A stretch of 64,000 bases of DNA from Stieleria maiorica (GCF_008035925.1 NZ_CP036264.1:7783641-7847640); one strand, 5' to 3'; shown: positions 1-9,489, counted from the first letter of the stretch. Notes: generated by a model not told the origin, from the letters alone. Made by a program: numbers and translations.

Positions 1-317
1 ACCAGCGAATCGTCGTCGCTGGAGCCTTGGACCGTGATCGTGTCGGCTTGGTCGATCGACACACTGTTGACGCGTTCCCCGTTGACGCTAACGTGCAGCT
101 GGTCCTGATCGAACGTCAGATGAAACGCATCGGCGTGTCCGTCGTTGGCGTCGGCGCCGGCGTCGATCACCAATCCATCGCCGTTCAGCACACGTCGTGT
201 CTCCAGCCGCGTGACGTTCAATTCGGCAACCAGATCGTTTCTCCGTCGCTCCTTGCGTCTCCGACGCACCGGCAAGCGAGCGCCGGCGAGCTGCTGGATC
301 CAATGGGAGAGTTTCAT
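1..317 (-). CDS. N-terminal fragment of a large planctomycete surface-type protein (partial)
   Basis: The gene reads leftwards from an ATG at 317 and is still open at the window edge, so only about 105 residues are visible. The product starts with a basic stretch containing RRRRKERRR and then the motif LETRRVL, followed by Asp/Gly-rich beta-type sequence (GDGLVIDAGADANDG). Planctomycetes carry many very large secreted proteins with a near-N-terminal LEPR/LEDRRVL-type motif, which is the basis for the call. No catalytic domain can be seen in the visible part. Upstream in the same frame there is no other ATG, so 317 is the likely start. Function beyond a surface or extracellular location is unknown. 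Confidence 0.7.
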   Translation of the reverse strand, partial: MKLSHWIQQLAGARLPVRRRRKERRRNDLVAELNVTRLETRRVLNGDGLVIDAGADANDGHADAFHLTFDQDQLHVSVNGERVNSVSIDQADTITVQGSSDDDSL

Positions 318-716
318 GATGGCGCGACAGGAATAGTCGAAAAAAGCGATTGCAATGCGACGATCGACGCAACCTTCAAATCTTAACACATCGCCTTTGA
401 ATCACCGTCAAAAACACCGACGCTTGCGCAACCGTCCCCGTGTAATTTCGGAACAAACGGATCAGATTCTCAAGGATTGCCGGATCTCGATCTGCTTGTG
501 CCGCGATTCTGGTCATCTAATGGATTTGATCGGGATGTAGCGGTCCTGCCTGATTGATCGACCGCCGTCACAAACTGCAGAGCAAGGACAACCGGCGACG
601 AATCGATATCAAGCTCAAGAAACTCTGTCCTCCATCCACCGCGGCCGCCGGCGGCGGCCCACCGATCGGAGCGGCTGGTTTTCTTGCCCGTGCATCAACC
701 CTTGGGAACGTGACAG
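318..716. other. intergenic, divergent gene starts
   Basis: This roughly 400-base gap separates two genes transcribed away from each other, so promoters for both probably lie here. No convincing -35/-10 pair or operator could be picked out by eye. A GC-rich stretch near 640-665 (ggccgccggcggcggcc) could form a short hairpin. Confidence 0.4.
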
Positions 717-1736
717 GTGATGACTGATTCTGACAACCGGTCGAACGTCGCTCGCTTCGCCAGCAGATGGGTTCCCGACGTTTTCCACGCTCTGGCGAGT
801 GTCGCTACATCGAACGCCGCGTCCCCGGCAAGACTCGCCACCGCCGCAAGACTCGCCACCGCCGCGGTCGTGTTGACGGCCACACCGCTGGTCGCCCAAG
901 AAGGCGTGCCATGCCTCTGGCGTTCCAGCGGTCATGGGCCGACCACCACCGACCCGTCCGCAACCATCGTACGTGTTGCCCCCCGGATTCTGATTAGCAA
1001 TCCCGCCGATTCCGACGCGATGCCTCGCGATGAAGATTCACGAGTCACGTTGGCCGCACTCCATCGACGCCCCCGACCGTTGCAAGTCGAGCAATTCGAA
1101 TCGCTGCCAAGTCCCTCGGACGACAATCCCGTCGAGGGGCAAGTCGAGGAGCCGACGTTGGTCCAACCGGTGCCATTAGCGCCGCCGCCATCGCTGTTGC
1201 CCGTGCCCGACAACACGCCGCGCGGATCGATCGATCAGTTTGACGACGGGCAACCCGAGCTGATTGAAAGTGATGTGTTGGACTTGGGAGAGATTCCACT
1301 GGTGCCCGAGGCAGTCGAGAATCAATCCGTCGACTACCCGCCGCAATCGGGCGGGGCTTGGTTGGACATCCGCCCACGCGGGATCGGATCATTTTCCAAC
1401 GAGTTGGTCGCCGAGGCCGATCTTCCCGGCGACACCAGCGGGCTTGCCCAAAAGGAACCGATTCCGCAGCTGGTCATGCTTCACCGGGCCGATTTGAACA
1501 TGCGAGATTTCTGGGGTGGGGCATCGTTTTGCCACAAGCCGCTGTACTTTGAAGACAACCGTTTGGAACGCTACGGCGCGATACGCGGTCCACTCTGCCG
1601 CGCGCCCGCGCTTCATTCGGGGCTGCACTTTGCCTTGAAAGCCGGCGTGTTGCCGGTGTCGGCGGCCATCGATCCGCCCTGCAACTGTGTTCGCAGCGGC
1701 TATCACACGCCGCCGCTGAAGCGGTTGATCAAATGA
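717..1736 (+). CDS. exported hypothetical protein, N-terminus overlapping a genomic repeat
   Basis: A 339-residue protein of unknown function. Residues about 38-60 form an Ala/Leu/Val-rich stretch ending AQEG, compatible with a secretion signal. The middle is Pro- and acid-rich and probably disordered. The C-terminal third is the most structured part, with FCHKPLYFEDNRLERYG and the cysteine-containing DPPCNC. Residues about 9-30 (SNVARF...FHALASVAT) are encoded by a repeat also found inside the HlyD gene at 4927-4994, so the real start may be downstream of 717. The stop overlaps the convergent M50/HlyD gene by 8 bases. Its position next to the export operon may be meaningful, but no domain proves a link. 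Confidence 0.65.
   Translation: MMTDSDNRSNVARFASRWVPDVFHALASVATSNAASPARLATAARLATAAVVLTATPLVAQEGVPCLWRSSGHGPTTTDPSATIVRVAPRILISNPADSDAMPRDEDSRVTLAALHRRPRPLQVEQFESLPSPSDDNPVEGQVEEPTLVQPVPLAPPPSLLPVPDNTPRGSIDQFDDGQPELIESDVLDLGEIPLVPEAVENQSVDYPPQSGGAWLDIRPRGIGSFSNELVAEADLPGDTSGLAQKEPIPQLVMLHRADLNMRDFWGGASFCHKPLYFEDNRLERYGAIRGPLCRAPALHSGLHFALKAGVLPVSAAIDPPCNCVRSGYHTPPLKRLIK
743..808 (+). repeat. copy of a dispersed repeat, inside coding sequence
   Basis: About 65 bases matching, with substitutions, the reverse complement of 4927-4994. The shared core is ttccacgctctggcgag followed by tgtcgctac or cgtagctac. Both copies are read in the same frame and give similar peptides (SNVAxFxxRW then FHALASVAT). 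Confidence 0.7.
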
Positions 1737-3993
1737 CGGATTTGAAGGTCCGCGAGAGCACGCGATACACTCGCTGGCTGAGCGGCTGACCTTGCACGAT
1801 GATCTTTGCCCGTCCGCGGGCCCCGATCAACAGCGGCACATCGGTCGAATCCAACGTGACGTGTGCCTTGTACGATGTCGTCTGCGGTCGCAAAACACCC
1901 GACGAATCGATTCGGTTGGAAATCTGCTGGTCCACCGCCAATTCACTCGGCACGCTTTCGAGATTGACCCTGGAGATCTCCGTCACTGTGCCGTTGACGA
2001 CTTCGCCGCCGGCGATGTCCAGCCGCATCTTGACGCGTTGGTTTTCGCGCACGAATTGCAGGTCCGATTGGTCGATGTAGACCGCCGCTTCGAACGCGTT
2101 TTCCTGGCCGACCAGACAATACAGCGTCTTCCGCTCCAACGTGCTGCCGCGATTGCTCGGGTCCATCGGCGTGCCGCTCCAACGCGGCAATTCCAATTCG
2201 CTTGATGTCTGGGCCGCCGCTTGGTTCGCCAGCGTCGGCGGGGCCAACACCGTGCCGTCGACCGGGGCGGTCAGCACCAACGCCTGTTCGTCTTTGCGTA
2301 GTTGCTGCAGCCGTCGCTGCAGATCCGCAAGAATCTCTCGGGCGGCGGGCAATTGCGACGCCAACGCTTCGTCATTGCCACGCAACGATTCCAGGTTCTT
2401 GACCCTCAGTTGCTGTTGCCGCAGCTGGCCTTGCACACGTTCCAATTCGCGGCGGACATCGATGTTCTCCAAGGTCGCCAACGGCTGGCCGGCGGTCACC
2501 TTCGTCCCGACCGCAACCGCTTGGGTCAGTCTGCCCGGCACCGACACATAGACCCGACGCGCCTGCCGAGGCTCGATCATCATCGGCGCCGCAATCCGGC
2601 ACGGAAGTGGGATCAAAAAACACGCGGCCACGATCAGCGTCGTCACGACACTCGACGCAATCAAGCGGCCGGTCTTGACCCGTCGACGCACAGCAGGGTT
2701 GGTCATGATCCTCCATCCAGCGGTTAGCGGAGTCGAAAGTAACGCGGCAATCAAAACGACGGCCAAGACCTGGGCGATGAAGGCCAATCCGATCGGTTTG
2801 CAGATTCGGTACACCAGAAATAGGATCGAAACCATCACCACCGCACGATAGGTCATCGAAGCAAACGCGTAAACAAGATTCACCCCGCGACGCGATTGCA
2901 TCGACACGCTACCGCCCGGATCAATCCCGGTGAACACACGCGATACCAAACGACGCGCGGCCTGTCGCGAGTCCTGCCAAAGGTTCGGCATGTCCAGAAA
3001 GTCGGACAACAGATAATAGCCGTCATACCGCAGCAGCGGATTGCCGTTCAGCAACACCGTGCCGACCGAACAGACGATCATCACGTTCAAGCACATCGTA
3101 TTGAACAGCCCCGGTTGGCTGGAAAACCACAAGATCGTACAAATCGCCGCCAACACAATCTCGACGATGATCCCAGCGGCGCTGATCGCCATCCGCCGGT
3201 AGCGGCTGGGCAGCTTCCACGCATCGGTGACGTTGCAGTACAAACACGGCGTCAACACCAGCAGCATCACGCCCAATTCATGGCAGCGGGCGCCGTAGTG
3301 TTTGCACGTCAACGCGTGAGCGAGTTCGTGCAGCAGTTTGGTCGCCGCCATCGCCACGGCCAACACGATCAAGTTGCCGGGGCTGAGCAAGGCATTCATC
3401 TCTGGCAACCGCTGTCGCAATGATTCAAACTCGGTTGCCAGAAGCATCAAGGCGGTTGCGACAAGCATCAAGCACACCGCCGAACACCACCACGTGAACA
3501 CCCAACGCAGCTTGGGGTACAACCAGCAAAGGAATCGTTCGGGATCAAACCCGCGGAACCGAATCGCCAAGGGATTAGCAAACGCGCTGGTCCAAGCAGA
3601 CCAGCGCTGGCGTTCAAATCGGGCGCGCAAGGGAGTGCCTTGGCCCGGCGCATCGGACAGCACCAATCCGTTGCGATGCAGGTTGGCGACGAACCAGTGC
3701 AGCCGCTGTTGCGTCATCCGTTGCGGCGCGAATCGTTGCTCAAAGCGTTGCTTGATCCGCTGCAAACTGGTGCGGCCGTCCAACCACTGCAAGATCGCGT
3801 ACTCTTCCTCGCGAAACTGAAAGTACCGCAGCGACAGCGGATCCTTGATCACCCAGACGTTGTGGCCACGTCGGCGTTGCGGAAAGATCTCCAAGTCCAA
3901 CCGACGTCGCAGTCTTAAACGATTCTCCGAAGGCGATGATGATGCACCATCGTCTTCGGAATCGCTATCGGTCGTCTGGTCGGTTCGTGACAC
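1729..3993 (-). CDS. PqqD-like / M50-type site-2 peptidase / HlyD fusion membrane protein
   Basis: A 754-residue fusion. Residues about 30-115 look like a PqqD-type peptide-recognition domain. Residues about 160-460 are polytopic membrane sequence carrying the zinc motif HELAH at 222-226 and NGNPLLRYDGYY at 316-327, the two signatures of M50 site-2 proteases. Residues about 480-510 look like a lipoyl/biotinyl-type HlyD half-motif, followed by a coiled coil (511-572), a second half-motif (VLTAPVDGTV) and a beta-barrel tail. The protein would sit in the inner membrane with the adaptor part in the periplasm. It is the last gene of a three-gene operon, 27 bases after the HlyD gene. It probably processes and/or hands on a peptide substrate; this is inference, and no substrate gene is seen. 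Confidence 0.88.
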   Translation of the reverse strand: MSRTDQTTDSDSEDDGASSSPSENRLRLRRRLDLEIFPQRRRGHNVWVIKDPLSLRYFQFREEEYAILQWLDGRTSLQRIKQRFEQRFAPQRMTQQRLHWFVANLHRNGLVLSDAPGQGTPLRARFERQRWSAWTSAFANPLAIRFRGFDPERFLCWLYPKLRWVFTWWCSAVCLMLVATALMLLATEFESLRQRLPEMNALLSPGNLIVLAVAMAATKLLHELAHALTCKHYGARCHELGVMLLVLTPCLYCNVTDAWKLPSRYRRMAISAAGIIVEIVLAAICTILWFSSQPGLFNTMCLNVMIVCSVGTVLLNGNPLLRYDGYYLLSDFLDMPNLWQDSRQAARRLVSRVFTGIDPGGSVSMQSRRGVNLVYAFASMTYRAVVMVSILFLVYRICKPIGLAFIAQVLAVVLIAALLSTPLTAGWRIMTNPAVRRRVKTGRLIASSVVTTLIVAACFLIPLPCRIAAPMMIEPRQARRVYVSVPGRLTQAVAVGTKVTAGQPLATLENIDVRRELERVQGQLRQQQLRVKNLESLRGNDEALASQLPAAREILADLQRRLQQLRKDEQALVLTAPVDGTVLAPPTLANQAAAQTSSELELPRWSGTPMDPSNRGSTLERKTLYCLVGQENAFEAAVYIDQSDLQFVRENQRVKMRLDIAGGEVVNGTVTEISRVNLESVPSELAVDQQISNRIDSSGVLRPQTTSYKAHVTLDSTDVPLLIGARGRAKIIVQGQPLSQRVYRVLSRTFKSVI

Positions 3994-4020
3994 GTCGCTC
4001 GTCTCCGGTCAATCAAACAA

Positions 4021-5163
4021 TCAATCCAACGTGATCGACATCCCGGCGCGATGCCCCGGTTGCAACCGCCCGTCGGGATTGTCGACTTCGGCCCAGATTC
4101 GTACCTGACCGTTGACCGGGTCGATCTCGCGGCTGACAAACACGACGGTTCCGGAAAATGATTGCCGTTGTCCGCGCTCATCCCGCAAGACAACCGTCAC
4201 GGGGGCCCCTTTCAAGTCGCGGGTCACTTGATCGGCCTGCACAAAACCCTCAGCGCGCAGCCGTTTGATGCTCACGATCCGAAAGATCTTTTCGCCGGGC
4301 GTGACCCACTCGCCCGCCGCATGCAACACCTCGGCGATCTCACCACTTTGCGGCGCCACGATCCGCCGCACTTCGATGTTGCGTTCGGCCATCGCGAGTG
4401 CGTTGGCGGTTAAGCTTTTTCGTGTCCTGGCGTTTTCCAGCTCACTGTGTGCTTTTTCGACTTCGAAAGCGTCTTGTTCGGCATCCAGGCGAGCTTTTTC
4501 GAGTTCCGATTCGGAGACGCTTCGTGGTCGATCGACGTTGGCACGAAAGAGCCGTTCGAATTGTTTCTGTGAATAGTCCCGCGCCTTCATGGCCGATCGA
4601 ATCGCGACGTCGTTTTCCGCGTCACGTGTCGCGATGTCCAGTTCGTACGCCGCCCGTTTGTGATCCAGTTGTGCTTCGGTGTCGTCGATTTGTGCCAGCA
4701 ATTGTCCCTTCTCGACAACGGTTCCCTCGGAGACATGCACGGCGGCCAACGCCCCGGCCGCCCGGGCGGGAACGTCGACCTCGTCGATCAATCGGATCAG
4801 GACGGAATCGACGTCGATCGTTTTGCCCGATGCGATCGCGGCCGGCAGTGTGATGAACAGGCAGCAAAATGCCAGGTGCACGATTGGAGATCCGGCTCTC
4901 GCTCTCGCCGGACCACGCCACGCCCACGTAGCTACGCTCGCCAGAGCGTGGAAACCCGCGGCGATCCACCTTCTGGTGAAGGTAGCTACGTTTGAATGAC
5001 GATCCACGGTGGTCCTCGTGCGGCGTGACGCTGTCCAGCGAGGCCGCCGGGGCGGGGCTTGCCGACGACCGCCCGGAAGGGCCGTCGTACTGGGAGCAGC
5101 GTGACGGCCCGAAAGAGGCGTCGTACTTGGGGAAGCGATCGTCGTCGCCTGGATGTTTTTCAT
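4021..5163 (-). CDS. HlyD/RND-type periplasmic adaptor
   Basis: From the ATG at 5163 the product has 380 residues. A hydrophobic stretch (HLAFCCLFITLPAAIASG) is followed by a classical adaptor: half-lipoyl (VHVSEGTVVEKGQLLAQID), a long alpha-hairpin coiled coil, the second half-lipoyl (VAPQSGEIAEVLHAAGEWVTPGEKI) and a beta-barrel with VSREIDPVNGQVRIWAEVDN. The first ~95 residues before the signal are Arg/Pro-rich and encoded by two repeat elements (4927-4994 and about 5075-5135). An in-frame GTG at 4881 would start directly at the signal peptide, so the annotated start is uncertain. It lies 32 bases after the GAF-HlyD gene and should bridge the inner-membrane partner to the TolC-like protein at 7402. 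Confidence 0.88.
   Translation of the reverse strand: MKNIQATTIASPSTTPLSGRHAAPSTTALPGGRRQAPPRRPRWTASRRTRTTVDRHSNVATFTRRWIAAGFHALASVATWAWRGPARARAGSPIVHLAFCCLFITLPAAIASGKTIDVDSVLIRLIDEVDVPARAAGALAAVHVSEGTVVEKGQLLAQIDDTEAQLDHKRAAYELDIATRDAENDVAIRSAMKARDYSQKQFERLFRANVDRPRSVSESELEKARLDAEQDAFEVEKAHSELENARTRKSLTANALAMAERNIEVRRIVAPQSGEIAEVLHAAGEWVTPGEKIFRIVSIKRLRAEGFVQADQVTRDLKGAPVTVVLRDERGQRQSFSGTVVFVSREIDPVNGQVRIWAEVDNPDGRLQPGHRAGMSITLD
4927..4994 (-). repeat. dispersed repeat with gtagctac ends, inside the HlyD gene
   Basis: The element begins and ends with the palindromic octamer gtagctac and contains the same core as 743-808. It is read through by the HlyD gene as SNVATF...FHALASVAT. Repeats of this look recur in Pirellulaceae intergenic DNA (general knowledge, not checked here). 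Confidence 0.7.
5075..5135. repeat. short tandem-like repeat in the HlyD 5' region
   Basis: Two related units, ccgtcgtactgggagcagc and gcgtcgtacttggggaagc, follow each other separated by a Gly/Arg-coding GC-rich spacer. They fall in the N-terminal extension of the HlyD adaptor, between the ATG at 5163 and the predicted signal peptide. Confidence 0.45.
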
Positions 5164-5195
5164 TGTTGGTTCCCTGAGTTCAAAACGCGGCTTTC

Positions 5196-7223
5196 TCAAA
5201 ACAGGATCCATCCGCGTACCGTTTCATAGATCTCGTGAAACCAAACGTACCCCAGTGATTGAGTCCCGCAATCAAATTTGGCTTTGATCGACACGCCCGG
5301 TCGCAGCATCTGTACCGCGTCGCCCGGGACCGAAACCAGGACGCGAGTCGACGCTTGTTGCCCGTCCAACACTTCGGTGCGGCCGGCGATCTGTGCGACA
5401 GAACCGCGATACGTCGGCGCACCTCCGGTCGCGAGTGTGAACGATACCTCCAAGGGTTCGTCACGTTTGTTCTGGGCGGAAATTACATGACCGATACCGC
5501 GATCGGGAACCGACAACTCCAACTCCCAAGGGCCTCCCAAATCCGCCACGCTGACCAACAACTGGCCTCGCTGGACGGGGCGATCCGATAACAGCTGTTG
5601 CGGATTCCAGGTCAGAATCCGGCCGTCGATCGGACTTCGCGCCTGCAATTGTTGTTGCTGTTTCCGAACCAGAGCGATCTGTGTTTGAAGACTCGACAAT
5701 TGTTGCTTCAATTCCTGTTCTTCGGCCGCCAATTGGCCGGGGAATCGCCCCGATGAATTGTCGGCGACGGATTGAACGCGGGCCGATGCGATCGCCAACA
5801 ATCGTTTTTCGATCGTTTGGTATTCGCCCTGCAGCCGTTCCGATTCCAAGTCCAGTTCTCGGCTGCGGAGCACGACGACGACCTGATCAGCGGAGACGGG
5901 GGCGTCGTGATCGCCGAGCACCTCGACCACCTCGCCATCGGCCGCAGCATAGATGTTTCGGCGGACCACCGGCTGTGCTTCCCCTTCCGCTTCGACGTAA
6001 TGGGTGGCCGGAATCAATTGCAACGCAACGATCACCAGCACCGCGGCGATGCCGCCGATCGTTAGTTTGCGTCGTTGCAATTCCCCATAGCCGACCGCGC
6101 GCCTCAACCATCGCGCCAGCGACAACAAGGGCAACGATTCATAGTCGTTCGCGTTCCGCAGCGCGCTGCTGCACAGATTGGCGATTCGGGTCACACGCTC
6201 TTCCCACGCCGCATCGATCGTCGCGTCAAACTTCTCCAAAACCAACATGCCGACCAGGGACTCGGGCGCATCCGATGGACCAGCGGATGTCGAAACCGAC
6301 GGCGCCAACAAAGGCACTACGTCGATCGATTGCGAGTGGGACTGGTCGGCAAACTCGCTCAGCGGTTGTTCCAACTGGGGTGGCAGCGGTTCCTTCTGGC
6401 CCCGGTACCGCAACCACTGCCGCGACGGCGCGAGCGATCGGGCAAGCGCTTCCATCAAACGCACAAGGTCTGAACGCCGATCCAACGTGTCGACTCCGCT
6501 GATCGCGACGGCCACCAATTGCTCGCCCTTGGGAATCAGCAAACTGGCCCGATCACAGCCGATGAACCAACGTCCGTCGTTGACCAATTGAAACGCCGTG
6601 TCGCGAACGTCCAGACTCGCGTGGGCTCGCTGACACAACGCCTCGTACTGACGCCATCGATCGACCGAAGCGCGAAGATCCTTCAATTGCTGACGCCGCA
6701 AAAAATCGCTCGCGAGATCGCCCACGATTGCTAGCAAGCGTTCGCTGCCGATGCGTGCGGCGTCGCTTTGCGGTGGCGATTGAACCACTTCGATCACGCC
6801 GGTCACTTCACGATCCACGCGGACGGGGGCGCCGGTACAGAGGTAAAAGTCTGACGCGCTGCTGGAACGATTCGGCGAGTCCCCTGTTCGAGCGGCGGGG
6901 ATCGTGGCCGATTGCGGCTGGCCGCTTTCGGCGATCGTTTGGCGCAACCGCGTGTGATGTTCACTGCGGCTCCGCGACTGGACCGTTAATCCATCGTCCG
7001 TTCCGGCGTAACAAAGCGGTTGGAATTCTCCGTCATCGTCGACCATCCAGACCGTTCCGCCGTCCGCGCCCAGCATTTCGACGGTTCGGTCGAGGGCTTC
7101 GCTGGCAAATTCGTCCAACGAGACGGCGGACTGGGAAAGCTCGGAAACCTCAGCAACAAACTGCTCGATCTCGCCCCACTCTTCGCCGCAATCTTCGGGG
7201 GATGACGTCACACTATCTGCCAA
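5196..7223 (-). CDS. GAF-domain HlyD fusion adaptor
   Basis: A 675-residue protein. Residues about 35-175 look like a GAF domain (EMLGADGGTVWMVDDDG...LCYAG). Residues about 190-355 are a second GAF-like region (RASLLIPKGEQLVAVAISG). A transmembrane helix near 395-415 (IGGIAAVLVIVALQLIPA) is followed by a HlyD-type half-lipoyl motif (IYAAADGEVVEVLGDHDAPV), a coiled coil, the second half-motif (LQARSPIDGRILTW) and a barrel domain. It appears to join a cytoplasmic small-molecule sensor to a periplasmic adaptor. It is the first gene of the minus-strand operon and starts 178 bases from the divergent TolC-like gene. What the GAF domains bind cannot be read from sequence. Confidence 0.85.
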   Translation of the reverse strand: MADSVTSSPEDCGEEWGEIEQFVAEVSELSQSAVSLDEFASEALDRTVEMLGADGGTVWMVDDDGEFQPLCYAGTDDGLTVQSRSRSEHHTRLRQTIAESGQPQSATIPAARTGDSPNRSSSASDFYLCTGAPVRVDREVTGVIEVVQSPPQSDAARIGSERLLAIVGDLASDFLRRQQLKDLRASVDRWRQYEALCQRAHASLDVRDTAFQLVNDGRWFIGCDRASLLIPKGEQLVAVAISGVDTLDRRSDLVRLMEALARSLAPSRQWLRYRGQKEPLPPQLEQPLSEFADQSHSQSIDVVPLLAPSVSTSAGPSDAPESLVGMLVLEKFDATIDAAWEERVTRIANLCSSALRNANDYESLPLLSLARWLRRAVGYGELQRRKLTIGGIAAVLVIVALQLIPATHYVEAEGEAQPVVRRNIYAAADGEVVEVLGDHDAPVSADQVVVVLRSRELDLESERLQGEYQTIEKRLLAIASARVQSVADNSSGRFPGQLAAEEQELKQQLSSLQTQIALVRKQQQQLQARSPIDGRILTWNPQQLLSDRPVQRGQLLVSVADLGGPWELELSVPDRGIGHVISAQNKRDEPLEVSFTLATGGAPTYRGSVAQIAGRTEVLDGQQASTRVLVSVPGDAVQMLRPGVSIKAKFDCGTQSLGYVWFHEIYETVRGWILF

Positions 7224-7401
7224 TGGTTGCCGACCTTTACGTCAAATAGGAAGCTTGGGGAGCTTGTTCGGAATGTATCAAAAATGGCGTCTTTGCCGAA
7301 AACAGCGTCTATTTCGGCCGTCACGATGCCGATCTACGGCTTGGGGCTACCATCGTACCACGTAAGTCTTCGCAAACGCTACGGAAAGAATCAGACGCCC
7401 G
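7224..7401. promoter_or_regulatory. divergent promoter region of the export module
   Basis: The only space between the GAF-HlyD operon (minus) and the TolC-like gene (plus), so it should hold promoters for both. No clear operator palindrome or consensus promoter was recognised by eye. Confidence 0.5.
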
Positions 7402-9489
7402 ATGACGCGTAACAGCACCTTCTTTTACAGCTGTTCAGCGATTGCCTTGCTGACTTTGGTCGGTTGCGCGACCCGGGTTGCCGTTCCGTCGTCGGCCGTG
7501 TCCAGTCTGTTGGCCGAGGTGACGATCGCCCAGCCCAGCGTGGATGAGATCATCCAGAGCGATGCGCAGATGTCGTCGAACACGCCGTTCTCGATTCGCG
7601 ACAGTTCGCTGCCGGCTGGGACTCCTCCGGAGCCTTGGGATCTGACGAACGATCAAGCGGTTCAGATCGCGCTGGCCAATTCGACGGTGCTCCGCGACTT
7701 GGGGGCACGTGTGATTCAAACGCCCGGATTGACCTCGACGATCTACGGACCCGCGATCCAGACGACCGATCCGACCGGCGGGGTAGAAGCGGCGCTCAGC
7801 GAATTTGATGCCCAGGTCAACGGCGACCTGTTCCACGAAGACAACGACCGGGTTTTGAACAACGAGTTTTCCGGCGGCGGCGAAAACTTCTACCAACAGC
7901 AACTCACCCGCCTGGAAACCAGCCTCAGCAAACAGACCGTCTCGGGCGCCCTGTTCACCCTGCGACACAACTTCGACGCGGACCTGAACAATTCCGATCG
8001 CAACTTGCTGGACGACACCGCGTGGAACTGGAACTTCGAAGGCGAGGTCCGGCACCCGCTGCTGCAAGGCCGCGGCGTCCATTTCAATCGCATCGCCGGT
8101 CCCAACGCCACGCCAGGCGTCTACAACGGTGTGGTGATCGCCCGGCTAAACGCTGACGTGACGGTGGCCCAATTGGAAATCGCGCTGCGCGACTACCTGA
8201 GTGACGTGGAAAACGCCTACTGGGACTTGTACTTCGCCTATGCCGACTTGAAGGTCAAACAACAGGCCCGGGACCGCAGCTTGAACACGTACTTGTTGCT
8301 CAAGGCGCGGCAGGGGTTGCCGGGTGCCGAAGACGACAAGTTGGCCCAAGCCAAGGAACAGTACTTTCGTTTCGAGCAGGACGTTCAGAACTCCTTGGCC
8401 GGTCGACTGGTCGTCGGTACGCGGACCTTCAACGGCAGCAGTGGCGGGACGTTCCAGGGGACCGGGGGCGTTTATTCCAACGAGCGGCGTTTGCGGTTGA
8501 TCATGGGATTGCCGATCAATGACGGCCGATTGATCCATCCCACCAGCGCGCCCGCCGATGCACCGGTCACCTATGACTGGAACGACATCGTGGCCAACGC
8601 AATTTCACGGCGGACCGAGCTGCGGCGCCAACGGCTGAATGTCGATCGTCGTCGTTACGAATTGACCGCCAGCCGCAATTTTCTGTTGCCACGACTCGAT
8701 GCCGTCGGTCGCTACCGTTATCGGGCGTTGGGGGAAAGCTGGTTCGATCACAACATCACCGCCAACGGGACGCCGACCAGCACGGGAACGCACGAGTGGT
8801 TGATGGGGCTCAGTCTTTCCTATCCGGTCGGTTTCCGGCAGGCGCATTCGGCGGTCAGAAATGCCCAGCTGCGGTTGGCCCGTGAACGCGCGCTGCTGAC
8901 TGAGTTGGAGCGGCAAGTTGTTTACGGATTGAGCAACGCGATGGCGGAGAGTGACCGTGCGTTTGCGATCTTGCGGACGGCGCTGAATCGTGAAAACGCG
9001 GCGCGGGAACAGTATGAAATCCTGGCCGGTGAAGCCCAGGCGCCGGTGCGTCAGTTCGACTTCAACGCTTTGCTGGATTCCGAACAACGCTATGCCGAAG
9101 CGGCCAGCGACGCCAATCGTGCCCGCGTGCAATACGCGCTGGCGACCAAGAATTTGAATTTTGAAATGGGTGCCTTGTTGGAGTACTTCAACATCCACTT
9201 GACCGAAACCCACGCGTCGTCATCCCACCACCGTTCGTCCGCCCCGGGCAGACAAATCGTCCGTTCCGTCGTCGACTTGGCCAAAGTCCCCTTCGGCGGC
9301 GACAAGCAACAGGGAGACGCCAAACCGGCAACGCCACAACCCAGCGAGGTGATTGCGGTTGAAGAATCGATTCTGGGCGAGAGCGAAATCAACGCGATCA
9401 TCGAACGCGAACTGGCAGGCGAATCCTCCATCACCCGCCGCAATGACCCCGACGTCCCGGTCGAATCCCCTTCGGATCGCACCTTCTAG
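7402..9489 (+). CDS. TolC-like outer-membrane efflux lipoprotein
   Basis: A 695-residue protein with a short signal ending in the lipobox LTLVGC (Cys22), so probably a lipoprotein anchored in the outer membrane. The body has the alternation of long helices and strands typical of outer-membrane efflux proteins, with two related halves; recognisable parts are DVENAYWDLYFAYADLKV, NAISRRTELRRQRLNVDRRRYELTASRNFLLPRLDAVGRYRYR and FNALLDSEQRYAEAASDANRARVQYALATKNLNFEMG. The last ~90 residues are a polar extension not needed for the channel fold. It is divergently transcribed from the adaptors at 7223-4021, which it probably docks with. Confidence 0.9.
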   Translation: MTRNSTFFYSCSAIALLTLVGCATRVAVPSSAVSSLLAEVTIAQPSVDEIIQSDAQMSSNTPFSIRDSSLPAGTPPEPWDLTNDQAVQIALANSTVLRDLGARVIQTPGLTSTIYGPAIQTTDPTGGVEAALSEFDAQVNGDLFHEDNDRVLNNEFSGGGENFYQQQLTRLETSLSKQTVSGALFTLRHNFDADLNNSDRNLLDDTAWNWNFEGEVRHPLLQGRGVHFNRIAGPNATPGVYNGVVIARLNADVTVAQLEIALRDYLSDVENAYWDLYFAYADLKVKQQARDRSLNTYLLLKARQGLPGAEDDKLAQAKEQYFRFEQDVQNSLAGRLVVGTRTFNGSSGGTFQGTGGVYSNERRLRLIMGLPINDGRLIHPTSAPADAPVTYDWNDIVANAISRRTELRRQRLNVDRRRYELTASRNFLLPRLDAVGRYRYRALGESWFDHNITANGTPTSTGTHEWLMGLSLSYPVGFRQAHSAVRNAQLRLARERALLTELERQVVYGLSNAMAESDRAFAILRTALNRENAAREQYEILAGEAQAPVRQFDFNALLDSEQRYAEAASDANRARVQYALATKNLNFEMGALLEYFNIHLTETHASSSHHRSSAPGRQIVRSVVDLAKVPFGGDKQQGDAKPATPQPSEVIAVEESILGESEINAIIERELAGESSITRRNDPDVPVESPSDRTF

